From assembly GCA_021846945.1 (NCBI GenBank), contig JAJZVZ010000010.1:1-57308 (forward strand): 57,308 nt of DNA, written 5' to 3'. The position numbers and the translations under genes are program-made. Each line of letters opens with the position of its first letter. The first letter of the stretch is position 1. Of this stretch, positions 27,413 through 35,842 are shown piece by piece. The notes under the pieces are model-generated. The model had not been told where the DNA came from. It did not search any database and saw nothing but the letters and a program-made list of their open reading frames with translations. Source of the DNA: Acidobacteriota bacterium (GTDB lineage: Bacteria; Acidobacteriota; Terriglobia; Terriglobales; Acidobacteriaceae).

Positions 27413-27484
27413 CCAGGCTGCCGAGGTCGACGTGGAGCAGCTGGTCAACACCATCAAGGAACTCTTTCAGGAGAAGATGCAACC

Positions 27485-28648
27485 GTGAAAATCACGCGCA
27501 TATCAACCCTGGTTGTCAACGCGCGCATGCGCAATTGGATTTTTGTGAAGGTAGAAACCGATCAGCCCGGTCTCTATGGATGGGGCGAGGCGACGCTGGA
27601 GTGGAAAACGCACAGCGTCGTCGGCGCCGTGCAGGATCTTTCCGTGCTGCTGATCGGTCAGGATCCGCGGCGCATTGAGCACATCTGGCAGATCATGCAC
27701 CGCCAATACTTCTGGCGCGGCGGCATAACCAATCTTTCCGCCTTGAGCGGCATCGACCAGGCCCTCTGGGATATCAAGGGAAAGATACTCGGAGAGCCGG
27801 TATGCAATCTGCTGGGCGGGCCGGTGCGTGATACCCTGCGCTTCTACGATCATCTCGGCGGAGGACTGCTGGAGAACATGTACAAGACGATCGAGCCCGC
27901 GGAGTTCGCCGAGCGCATTCTTATGAGCGCGGAAAAGGGTTTTACCGCGGTCAAGGCGATGCCCATCCCGGTCTCAGAGCTGGTTGAGAGCGCATCGACT
28001 CTGAAGCGGGCCGCGCGCTGCGTGGAAGCAATGCGCAATGCGGTGGGCGATGAGTTTGACATCATGCTTGATCTGCATGCGCGCTGCACTCCGGCGGCGG
28101 CCATTCAATTCGGACGGATGCTCGTCGACTACAACCTCTACTGGTACGAAGAGCCATGCTGGCCAGAACACATGGATGCTCTGGTAGAAGTTGCGCGCGC
28201 ACTCCCCATGCCGATCGCTACCGGGGAACGGCTGGTGGGACGCTGGGAGTTTTGCGAACTGCTTGAAAAGCGCGCCTGCGCAATTATTCAGCCGGATGTC
28301 TCCCATTGCGGCGGCATCAGCGAGGCCCGTCGAATCGCGGCGATGGCCGAGACGTATTCGATCTCGGTGGCCTGTCATAATCCGCAGGGACCGGTCTCGA
28401 CCGCGGCGTCAACTCATGTTGGATTTGCGACTCCCAACTATCTGATTCAGGAGATGGTGCGCGCCGACGTTCCGTGGCGCAACGATATCGTGAGCGAGTT
28501 TATTCCCCTTGAAGCGGGTATATGCACCGCGCCTACGCGCCCTGGACTGGGAATTGAAATCAATGAACAGGAGGCCCTGAAGCATCCCTTCCAGCCGGAG
28601 ATCATCATGGCCTACAACCACCGTGATGGTTCGGTTGCGGACTGGTAG
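27485..28648 (+). CDS. DgoD-like sugar acid dehydratase (enolase superfamily)
   Basis: A 387-residue mandelate racemase/muconate lactonizing enzyme relative, close to E. coli D-galactonate dehydratase by eye (GWGEATLEW, LSGIDQALWDIKGK, GLGIEINEQEA, HRDGSVADW at the end). Metal ligands are Asp196 (LDLHAR), Glu222 (YEEP) and Glu248 (TGER). Catalytic bases expected from DgoD are His198 and His298 (ACHNPQGP). It would dehydrate an aldonate to a 2-keto-3-deoxy acid, substrate for the aldolase gene 282 bp upstream. The GTG start is preceded by CAGGAGAAG. Exact sugar acid unknown; some close relatives act on mannonate or gluconate. Confidence 0.9.
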   Translation: MKITRISTLVVNARMRNWIFVKVETDQPGLYGWGEATLEWKTHSVVGAVQDLSVLLIGQDPRRIEHIWQIMHRQYFWRGGITNLSALSGIDQALWDIKGKILGEPVCNLLGGPVRDTLRFYDHLGGGLLENMYKTIEPAEFAERILMSAEKGFTAVKAMPIPVSELVESASTLKRAARCVEAMRNAVGDEFDIMLDLHARCTPAAAIQFGRMLVDYNLYWYEEPCWPEHMDALVEVARALPMPIATGERLVGRWEFCELLEKRACAIIQPDVSHCGGISEARRIAAMAETYSISVACHNPQGPVSTAASTHVGFATPNYLIQEMVRADVPWRNDIVSEFIPLEAGICTAPTRPGLGIEINEQEALKHPFQPEIIMAYNHRDGSVADW

Positions 28649-28807
28649 GCAGGAGGTAAAGGAATCTTCAGCGTACAGGGGATCAATGGTTACGGCGGCC
28701 GCGCGGCAGGAGGCAGGAGTGGGTTGTCAATAGTAGCTTTTTCCCGCAAGAAGATGTCGTACTTGAACCGGAATGGCGCATAACCTCAATTTTTGGCGGG
28801 CCGTTCT

Positions 28808-29605
28808 TCAAGCCTTACTGCGGATGTAGGGGGTGATATAGTTGGCGTCTCCCAGATCGTTGGAGATGCTTTTCGCAACTTTGATGACGGCGCTGAGCAG
28901 GAGGCGCTTACGCTTCTCCGGGCAGCGCGCTGTCGGAGTATTGACGCTGATTGCGCCGCAGACCGTCTGTGCCGCGTCAAAGAGGGGCGCGCCAATAATG
29001 AGCGCTCCTGAGACCGTCTCTTCGTTGTTGACGGTGTATCCTGTCCGGCGCGCCTGCGCCAATTCCGTCTTCAACTGCAGCATTCGCGTCTTCGTGCGCG
29101 GAGTAAATGGAGTGAGGGTGTTGCTTGCAAGAAGAGCGGACAGTTCTTCTGCCGAGATATAAGCGGCCACGGCCTTTCCGAGCGCGGTTGCGTGGATGGG
29201 GCAGATATCGCCGATGTGGAACGTGAGACGCAGAGGATGGGAGGTCTCCAGAACATCGACCAGCACGACCGACTGTGGTCGCCTTTCTGCCAGCGCAACA
29301 GACTCATCGAGAGCGTCGCGCAGTCGGGTAAGATGGGGCCGCGCCAGCTCGGTCAGGCCCAGCCGCACCGCGTTGCGCCGCGCCAGACCGGCGGTCCGCA
29401 GGGTCAGGCGATAAAGGCCGTTTGTCTCCGGCTGCTCGACATAACCGGCTTCCTTGAGCGTGTACAGAATGCGGAAGACTGAACTCTTCACCAGTCCGAC
29501 CTCCGCAGCGACTTCACGCAGCGCCTTGCCATGCTCGCTTGCCGACAGGGCTTCCAAGACCGCCATTGTTTTAACCACGAGTTCAATGTGGTTTTTTGCC
29601 GCCAT
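28808..29605 (-). CDS. IclR-family transcriptional regulator
   Basis: A 265-residue regulator; ATG 29605 follows GGAAAGGA. The N-terminal winged helix has ALREVAAEVGLVKSSVFRILYTL and the wing GYVEQPETNGLYRLT. The effector domain from about residue 75 includes HIGDICPIHATALGKAV and SGALIIGAPLFDAAQTVCGAISV, the usual IclR signatures. These proteins often repress or activate aromatic and sugar-acid catabolic operons. It is convergent with the dehydratase gene and divergent from the cytochrome-PQQ-MFS operon. Palindromes upstream of its own gene, one of which is nearly repeated in front of the epimerase-aldolase operon, are candidate binding sites. Confidence 0.93.
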   Translation of the reverse strand: MAAKNHIELVVKTMAVLEALSASEHGKALREVAAEVGLVKSSVFRILYTLKEAGYVEQPETNGLYRLTLRTAGLARRNAVRLGLTELARPHLTRLRDALDESVALAERRPQSVVLVDVLETSHPLRLTFHIGDICPIHATALGKAVAAYISAEELSALLASNTLTPFTPRTKTRMLQLKTELAQARRTGYTVNNEETVSGALIIGAPLFDAAQTVCGAISVNTPTARCPEKRKRLLLSAVIKVAKSISNDLGDANYITPYIRSKA

Positions 29606-29932
29606 TGACGATCCTTTCCCGTTGCCGAAAGCCGGCCGGAGATGACTCTCGACGTCAGCGTACGATAGATTATCTAGTGAATCATAATTGATTCTACCTG
29701 ATAGAACGGCGCAAAACAAACGCAGAATGTTGCCGAGGATTCTGGACAATCATCTTGCTCTTATTGCCTGGCAGTGCTGAACGGGCGATCGTGAATCCTC
29801 CGCCGAGCTTTTACCAGAGGGCGTAAAAGCGAAAAAGCTATGCGTGCTCCTCCATGTGAAAGAGCAGGAATTTGAGATGGATAGATGTAGAGGCTTGGAG
29901 CGCAATCCGCAGCTGGTAATGGCTGGAGATGA
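29606..29932. other. 327-bp divergent control region of IclR and cytochrome-PQQ operon
   Basis: Contains stacked palindromes between 29666 and 29706 (see site B), and GGAG just before the cytochrome ATG. No gene is supported. No clean -35/-10 pair was found in either direction. Confidence 0.4.
29666..29709. promoter_or_regulatory. Candidate IclR operator cluster, site B
   Basis: Three palindromes stack here: TAGAT-T-ATCTA (29666-29676), GAATCA-TAAT-TGATTC (29679-29694) and TTCTA-CCTGA-TAGAA (29692-29706). The 19-mer 29691-29709 recurs with three mismatches at 25129-25147. The site is 61-104 bp upstream of the IclR ATG, a normal place for autoregulation, and is shared with the divergent cytochrome operon. 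Confidence 0.55.
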
Positions 29933-30739
29933 ATGATGAAGCATGGAGGGCTCTTCCTTAGCCTGCCGGTAGCCGCATTGAGTGGATTTTTGGCGGTCGC
30001 TCTGCAGGCATTGGCGCCGGCAAACTCCGTGGCTGCGCATCCCGTGATGTCGGCGGAAGCGCAGCGCGGCGCGAATGTGTTCGCGTCGAATTGTGCGTTT
30101 TGTCACGGCCCAACCGCCAAGGGCACTGCCTCCGGGGTCAGCCTGATCGATTCATCACTGGTGCGTCATGACAAGGGCGGCGACCTGATCGGGGAGGTGC
30201 TTCGCGACGGCCGGTCAGATAAAGGCATGCCCCCGTTTCCCAGCCTGAACACGACGCAAGTTACCGAGCTCGCCGCCTTTCTGCACGCCCGCATTGCGAT
30301 TACAGACAGCGTGGAAACAGGAGGGCCGCGCGGCGGTTACCAGTTGCAGAAATTGCTGACCGGCTCTGTCCAGGCCGGTAAGCAGTTCTTTGACGGGCAG
30401 GGAGGCTGTACAAAGTGCCATTCGGTGACCGGAGATCTGGCGGGGATTGCAAAGAAATTCCGGCCGGTAGAGCTGGAAGCCCGCTTCCTGTATCCCAGTG
30501 CGAAGGTTGCCGTCGCTACGGTTACCTTGCCCTCCGGAAAGGTGTTCAAGGGAATCCTGCAGCACCGCGATCCGTTTTATATATCGCTGATCGATGCAAA
30601 TGGACATTATCACTCGTGGCTACAGCCCGGCCCGAAAGTCTCCGTGACCGACCCTCTTGAGGCGCATGTGAAATTGCTTAGCCGCTATACAGACAAGGAA
30701 GTCCATGATGTCTTCGCATATCTTGAAACACTGCAGTAA
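29933..30739 (+). CDS. Diheme c-type cytochrome
   Basis: A 268-residue exported protein with N-terminal signal (LFLSLPVAALSGFLAVALQ). Two heme c sites are visible: CAFCH (Cys54, Cys57, His58), with Met100 in KGMPPF as likely axial ligand, and CTKCH (Cys159, Cys162, His163). After the second heme a beta-rich stretch (VTLPSGKVFKGILQHRDPFY) is found. It overlaps the PQQ dehydrogenase gene by 35 bp, so it is very probably the electron acceptor for that enzyme. The start may be ATG 29933 or 29936; GGAG at 29925-29928 fits the second slightly better. Confidence 0.92.
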   Translation: MMKHGGLFLSLPVAALSGFLAVALQALAPANSVAAHPVMSAEAQRGANVFASNCAFCHGPTAKGTASGVSLIDSSLVRHDKGGDLIGEVLRDGRSDKGMPPFPSLNTTQVTELAAFLHARIAITDSVETGGPRGGYQLQKLLTGSVQAGKQFFDGQGGCTKCHSVTGDLAGIAKKFRPVELEARFLYPSAKVAVATVTLPSGKVFKGILQHRDPFYISLIDANGHYHSWLQPGPKVSVTDPLEAHVKLLSRYTDKEVHDVFAYLETLQ

Positions 30740-32321
30740 GCTCGCGTTGGCCGCGACAATGGTGGCTAGCATATCCGGCTTGCTCTCAGCGCAGCAGTCA
30801 TATAACACTGGCAGCGTGCCGCCCGTCGGCAAGCAGTGGCTCACCTATCTTGGCGATTCCTCTGGTAAGCGCTTTAGCGCTCTTACGCAGATCAACCGCA
30901 CTAATGTAGGCTCGCTCACGCTCAGCTGGGCCTTTCAAGCCCACAGCGTGACGATTAAGTCGACACCGCTGATGGTCAACGGAGTACTCTACTTTTCCGT
31001 CCCCGACTATGTGTGGGCAATCGATGCGTTGACCGGAACGAAGATATGGGAGTTCTCGCGCCCCGCAAACGGCGACCATGTGGGTAATCGCGGAGTGGCG
31101 TATTACAAGGATCGTATCTACTTCGGAACCACGGATGCGCATGTCATCTGCCTCGATGCCCGTACCGGCAAGGAGATCTGGGACGTCACGATGGCCGATG
31201 TAGCGTTTGGTTATTACATTAGTCTGGCGCCGCAAATCGTCAGGAACATGGTCATTGTGGGCACTTCGGGTGACTCGGCCGATGTAGCTCATGATATCTC
31301 CGCTCTCGACTGGAAAATCGGAAAGGTGATGTGGAAGACCAGAACGACGCCTGCGGCTCCGGGCGCGCCGGGTTCAGATACATGGTCGGATCCGAAGGTG
31401 ATGCTGCGGGGAGGCGGCTCCGCCTGGATGAGCGGAACGTACGATCCGGACCTCAACACGATTTACTGGGGAACCGCGAATCCTTCCCCGGTAATTGCCG
31501 GTGTTACCCGCAAAGGCGCGAACCTCTTTACAGATACCATCCTGGCCATGAATGCCGATACCGGCAAGGTGATCTGGTATTACCAGACTAATCCCCACGA
31601 TACCCGCGACTGGGATTCCGTTCAGACGCCGATTCTCTTCGATGCGCCCTTCCACGGCAGGATGCGCAAGCTGCTGGCGCAGGCGGCCGGCAATGGCTAT
31701 TACTTCCTGCTGGATCGTGTAACCGGCGAGCATCTGGTTACCACGGAGTTTGTCAAAGGAAGCTGGGCCAAGGGACTTGATGCCGATGGAAGGCCGGCTC
31801 CCGATCCAAACGAGGAACCGAAGGAGGATGGCACACTGATTGACAGTGCATCCTTCGGTGGAACAGATTGGATGCCGCCCAGCTATGATCCGCAGACCAG
31901 GGAGATTTACGTCACTGCGCGCGAGGGCTATAGCCTATGGTACCTCGCGCTCGACAAGTATGGCCTGCCGGTGGATCACCAGGGCGGCGGATCGGAGTCG
32001 CTGATCTCCAATTACTTCACGCTGGCAATTAACTATGAAACCGGCAAGGTGGTCTGGCGCCGCCCTTCGGGCGAAGGGTTTGGCTTCCCAGGTATTCTTA
32101 CCACTGCGGGCCACCTGCTGGTGACCGGCGATCTGGATGGGAACCTCCTGATTCTCGATCCTGAAAATGGGCATGTGCTATGGCACGTCAGACCCGGCGC
32201 CATCATGAACAGCGCGCCGATGACCTACGAACTTGAAGGCAGGCAGTTCATTGTCGCCACAGTGGGCAGCGTTGTATATGCATGGACTCTGCCACAGGAT
32301 CAGAAGCTATCCGTGAACTAA
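30705..32321 (+). CDS. PQQ-dependent dehydrogenase (quinoprotein)
   Basis: A 538-residue exported quinoprotein with signal peptide (LALAATMVASISGLLSAQ) and AAGGAAG ribosome site. Beta-propeller repeats of the PQQ type recur: WAIDALTGTKIWEF, CLDARTGKEIWDV, MNADTGKVIWYYQ, INYETGKVVWRR, LDPENGHVLWHV. The TNPHDTRDWDSVQTP block matches the catalytic Asp region of methanol/ethanol-type dehydrogenases. The adjacent-cysteine disulfide typical of many PQQ alcohol dehydrogenases is absent. Electrons should pass to the overlapping diheme cytochrome. Context suggests an aldose or alcohol substrate feeding the sugar-acid pathway; PQQ synthesis genes are not in the window. Confidence 0.92.
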   Translation: MMSSHILKHCSKLALAATMVASISGLLSAQQSYNTGSVPPVGKQWLTYLGDSSGKRFSALTQINRTNVGSLTLSWAFQAHSVTIKSTPLMVNGVLYFSVPDYVWAIDALTGTKIWEFSRPANGDHVGNRGVAYYKDRIYFGTTDAHVICLDARTGKEIWDVTMADVAFGYYISLAPQIVRNMVIVGTSGDSADVAHDISALDWKIGKVMWKTRTTPAAPGAPGSDTWSDPKVMLRGGGSAWMSGTYDPDLNTIYWGTANPSPVIAGVTRKGANLFTDTILAMNADTGKVIWYYQTNPHDTRDWDSVQTPILFDAPFHGRMRKLLAQAAGNGYYFLLDRVTGEHLVTTEFVKGSWAKGLDADGRPAPDPNEEPKEDGTLIDSASFGGTDWMPPSYDPQTREIYVTAREGYSLWYLALDKYGLPVDHQGGGSESLISNYFTLAINYETGKVVWRRPSGEGFGFPGILTTAGHLLVTGDLDGNLLILDPENGHVLWHVRPGAIMNSAPMTYELEGRQFIVATVGSVVYAWTLPQDQKLSVN

Positions 32322-33568
32322 TCCAGAGCGAAGCAGGTTTGACGCGAAGCCGCAGGATCTTTCGCGGCTGGTGGGTTGCAGCCGCGGCCTCGGTTACCTA
32401 CGGCATCGCCCAGGGAATTCCCTATTACAACGTCAGCTTTTTCTATGACTATTTTGAGCGCTCGTTCGGTTGGAGCAAGGCGGAGATCACGCTGGGCTTT
32501 CCCCTGGCCGCTTTGTTCATGGTCTGGGTTGGGCCGGTTTTGATTCCGCGCTTCTCGCAGCGCAAACTGATTCTGTTCGGCACCTTTTGCACGGCGCTTT
32601 CCCTTGCTGGATTTGCATGGATGGGCGGTTCGCTGGGCGTATATCTTGCGCTGTGGGCGCTTTATACCGTCGGCTATCTTACCTCCGGACCCATTCCACA
32701 TCAGATCATCATCACGCACTGGTTTGAGCGCAGACGCGGCACCGCGATGGGTATTGCCTATCTCGGCGTAGGCATCATTGGCGCGCTCGGTTCTGTCCTG
32801 GTGAACCGGGTAACCGCGGGACACGGATTTCGGACTGCGCTGTGTGCGCTGGCAGTCTGCATGTTTGCCGGATGGCCGCTGGTCTGGTTTGTTTTGCGCG
32901 ACACGCCGGCGGATTGCGGCGAATATATCGACGGCCTGGAAGCCGCCGCTGCGCCCCTGCCGGGATCCGCGCTCTCTATCCGGTCTCTGTTGCGGCTTCG
33001 CGCCTTCTGGATTCTGCTCTTCGCGAGTGTTTGCTCGCTCGCATCCATCGGCGCCATTTCGCAGCACATGAAGTTCATCTTCCTCGACGCTGGCTTCAAG
33101 CCAGGGCAGCAGCTTGACTCTACCTGGCGCACCGCTTCGGTGATTGTGCTCTGTTCCAGCACCGCCGGCCGGCTCCTGATCGGAGTGCTCGCAGACTGCA
33201 TCTCCACGCGCATCGTGATGATCGGCAGTTATCTGCTGACTGCGCTGACAGTGGCGCCCTTACTCACGCTGCATCCTTCTCACACGCCCTATGGCTTCTC
33301 GATTCTCTTTGGCATTGCGATGGGTGCAGACTATATGCTCATCCCGCTGATGTTGGCTGAGGAGTTCGGCCTGGCGACGGTAGCGCGCGCCATGGCCATC
33401 ATCCTTCCCGTGAACACGATTGCGCAGGCATGGTTTCCCTATTTCATTGCGGTGCTGCGTGACCACTCCGCCAGCTATCGCTCTCCACTCTTCACGGTGC
33501 TGGCTGTGGCTTTACTGGGCGCGCTCTCCATGCTGGCCCTGCCAGCGGGTGACCGGTCGGCTGCGTAA
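32282..33568 (+). CDS. MFS transporter, oxalate/formate-antiporter-like
   Basis: A 428-residue protein with about 12 membrane helices. Features include a cytoplasmic N-terminus RSRRIFRGWWVAAAASVTYG and the loop between helices 4 and 5, THWFERRRGTAMGIAYLGVGIG-like, typical of the OFA/monocarboxylate group. The ATG at 32282 overlaps the PQQ gene by 40 bp; a TTG at 32339 would avoid most of that and is the alternative. The position behind a periplasmic dehydrogenase suggests import of the oxidised sugar acid; this is inference. Last gene of the cytochrome-PQQ-MFS operon. Confidence 0.88.
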   Translation: MDSATGSEAIRELIQSEAGLTRSRRIFRGWWVAAAASVTYGIAQGIPYYNVSFFYDYFERSFGWSKAEITLGFPLAALFMVWVGPVLIPRFSQRKLILFGTFCTALSLAGFAWMGGSLGVYLALWALYTVGYLTSGPIPHQIIITHWFERRRGTAMGIAYLGVGIIGALGSVLVNRVTAGHGFRTALCALAVCMFAGWPLVWFVLRDTPADCGEYIDGLEAAAAPLPGSALSIRSLLRLRAFWILLFASVCSLASIGAISQHMKFIFLDAGFKPGQQLDSTWRTASVIVLCSSTAGRLLIGVLADCISTRIVMIGSYLLTALTVAPLLTLHPSHTPYGFSILFGIAMGADYMLIPLMLAEEFGLATVARAMAIILPVNTIAQAWFPYFIAVLRDHSASYRSPLFTVLAVALLGALSMLALPAGDRSAA

Positions 33569-33890
33569 TGAGCAGCGACCGCGGAATTCAGAATCTTATC
33601 ATCCAGTTGCGCCGCCTACGTGATCTCGCTCATACCACTGAACTGCGGCCAGTATCGAGAGGGTCGCGAGCGCGTTATCCGTCATCATAGCGGGCCTGTT
33701 TCCGGTGGCTGGACGACCAATAAGCCCGACTCCTTAACTACACGGGCTTATCAGAAGTTGGCGATGAAGCTCCGAAGAAGACCGAGTGCAGTATGCATTC
33801 GGTAGCGCCGCAATTACTGTGAGCCTTCAGAAACGGTGACGAGTACGGGTGAGCGGAGTTACGAATCCCACGCTTGTAGAGCCTGGACGA
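33569..33890. other. 322-bp convergent intergenic region
   Basis: Between the MFS gene and the sulfatase gene, which point toward each other. Apart from the hairpin at 33720-33751 nothing recognisable is seen. Confidence 0.3.
33720..33751. terminator. Hairpin between convergent genes
   Basis: A perfect 9-bp stem, ATAAGCCCG (33720-33728) with CGGGCTTAT (33743-33751), loop 14. It has no T tract on either side, so it is at best a weak bidirectional terminator or an mRNA 3' end stabiliser. Confidence 0.35.
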
Positions 33891-35522
33891 CTAATCCAGA
33901 ATTCGACTCGCGGTGTGCTCTGCAAAATCCGGCATGGGGACAATCTCCGCTAGACCGCGCGGATCGCGATTCATGGGCGCGATGCCGGTGGTGTTCACAT
34001 ACCAATGCATGAGCCGCTGTTCAGCGTTGTGCTGTACCGCGGCATACGCTGCTTCCCCGAAGCGGTTGTTGCGTTCTTGCGGATCATCCTTACGCAGGTA
34101 GAGCTCCGAGATTCCCTGCGGACGTGAGACAAAGGTGTAATCGGCGGTGCGAACCGCAGCCACTCGCGAGACGGTTTCAGGTTCAGCGATCTGTAAATGA
34201 AGGCGGTCGTAGTACCAGGTGTTCTTGGCCGGAACCGGCTCGAAGCACTGCGCCTCATACGTGTTGAAACCACCTTCCGTAAAGGCCCCGCGCTCGTGAT
34301 CCCCCGGCCCGCCGAGGATCTGCGGCATTAAAGATCGCGCAAAGTGCGTATGGCTGGCCTGTGTGCCTGCAAGCTCTAGTGTTGTCGCCATGAAGTCAAA
34401 GAGTTCAACCGGTTCTGCAACGCGATGACCAGCCTTGCCGCCCGGCACGCGCGCGATCAATGGCACATGCGTCAGACAGCGTTCCATACCGGAAGGCCAC
34501 TTTTCCACCAGGCCAAAATCGCCCGCGTAATCGCCGTGGTCCGATACGACAAACAGTGAGGTGTCAGCCGCATGGTTTGTACGCTCCATCGCGTCCAATA
34601 GCTCGCCAAGCAGCCAGTCTACATAGGCGGTTTTGTCGAGATAGGTTGCTCGAATTCTGCGGTAGACATCGGGCGAAACCGTGTCAAGGCCGTAGGCCTG
34701 CAGCATGCGCTCGATATGCTTTGGTCGGTTGGGCAAATTCGTCGGCAGCAGATTTTTCACATCCGCCGGGTCATGTAACCCAGCGAAGCCTTCAGGGGCG
34801 TTATAGGGCGGATGAGGCGAACCAAGCGCAAGAAAGAGAAAAAACGGCCTATCGGCTTCGCGCCGACTGAGAACGCGCTTTGCCGCTTCAATAATGTGAT
34901 AATCTCCGCTTTCGCGGCGATCACCTGGAGGAATGTCGCTGATGAAGGTGAGCGGACCGGGAGGTTTGATCGCCTGGCGGCTGGCGGCCGATCTGGCATG
35001 CGGCATACTGTCAACTTGAAACTCCTTATCCAGGCCCCACGCTGTCACCGAGTCGTCAAACGTGCGTGCAGCCAGCGCGTCGTTCTTCCCGGCCCAAAAG
35101 ACGTCGTAGTCCGCTTTACGGAGATCGCGAAAGAGATTCGGTTCATCTGGGCGCAAGAAATACATCTGCGATCGATGCCCTCGCACTGACGTTGGCCAGC
35201 CGGTCAGCATCGAGCAGCGCGACGCTCCGCAGATCGGATAAGCAACGTGGCAATCTTCAAAGAGAACGCCCTCACGTGCAAGCCGGTCGAAATTGGGCAT
35301 CTTCCCAATCTTGTTGCCATAGCATGACAGAACATCTGCCCGCAATTCGTCGGGCATGAAACACACGATATTCTGCCGCGAGCGAATTGCGGAGTCTATC
35401 TGGGCCGCTTTGCCTGCAGTCGAACTTGCCGCCGTCTGGGCGCCCGTTAACGGAGCTGTCGCGCCGGTCAGCAAAGTTGCGCTCGACCAACCGAGAAAGC
35501 GCCTTCGTGAAAGATCGCTCAT
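33891..35522 (-). CDS. Sulfatase, CxAxR type, Tat-exported
   Basis: A 543-residue S1-family sulfatase. ATG 35522 is seven bases from AGGGGG; a second ATG at 35528 is closer to it. The twin-arginine signal is SRRRFLGWSSATLL. The residue to be converted to formylglycine is Cys98 in CGASR (98-102), followed by SMLTG; the usual Pro is Ala. Further landmarks: MPDELRADVLSCYGN near the N-terminus, GSPHPPYNAP, and SDHGDYAGDFGLVEKW with the metal ligands. A CxAxR motif is acceptable to the radical-SAM maturase (anSME) but is not the CxPxR preferred by FGE. No maturase is in the window. Probable role: removing sulfate from polysaccharide; the substrate is unknown. Confidence 0.93.
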   Translation of the reverse strand: MSDLSRRRFLGWSSATLLTGATAPLTGAQTAASSTAGKAAQIDSAIRSRQNIVCFMPDELRADVLSCYGNKIGKMPNFDRLAREGVLFEDCHVAYPICGASRCSMLTGWPTSVRGHRSQMYFLRPDEPNLFRDLRKADYDVFWAGKNDALAARTFDDSVTAWGLDKEFQVDSMPHARSAASRQAIKPPGPLTFISDIPPGDRRESGDYHIIEAAKRVLSRREADRPFFLFLALGSPHPPYNAPEGFAGLHDPADVKNLLPTNLPNRPKHIERMLQAYGLDTVSPDVYRRIRATYLDKTAYVDWLLGELLDAMERTNHAADTSLFVVSDHGDYAGDFGLVEKWPSGMERCLTHVPLIARVPGGKAGHRVAEPVELFDFMATTLELAGTQASHTHFARSLMPQILGGPGDHERGAFTEGGFNTYEAQCFEPVPAKNTWYYDRLHLQIAEPETVSRVAAVRTADYTFVSRPQGISELYLRKDDPQERNNRFGEAAYAAVQHNAEQRLMHWYVNTTGIAPMNRDPRGLAEIVPMPDFAEHTASRILD

Positions 35523-35842
35523 TATCATCCCCCTGTACGTCCTCTACAGCCACGGTTATAGGTACCGGATATCAGACTTACGAGACAATTCGATCCGTAC
35601 TAAATTGCACACCCTGTTCAATCGACTCCGAAGTCAGGACTGAACACCTACCCGCCGAATGCTCGCGACTTGCGTTGTGACTGAAAAATCATCATGTTGT
35701 CAAGGCCGAGCGAATTTCTTCGTGCGTGGCATCGCCCCCTGTTCAGGTTCCCTGAGCCACGCACATGATCCGCCAAACACAACCCAATCACGAGATGCGC
35801 GGTCCGATGGAATAAGAAAGTAATCTGCATGTGCAAGTCGGA
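35523..35842. other. 320-bp intergenic region
   Basis: Between the Oar-like receptor 3' end and the sulfatase start, both on the minus strand. It should hold the sulfatase promoter, but no clear hexamer pair, hairpin or short gene was found. Confidence 0.3.

Noticed and set aside
27381-27488. Mini-frame MLFMEATLFSD... overlapping the dehydratase start by GTGA as a leader peptide
   Set aside because: The overlap resembles translational coupling, but composition and lack of ribosome site make a real peptide doubtful; mentioned only as part of the remnant.
33783-33900. Possible tRNA-like folding near the sulfatase 3' end
   Set aside because: No cloverleaf with a proper T-arm GTTC and anticodon stem could be built.
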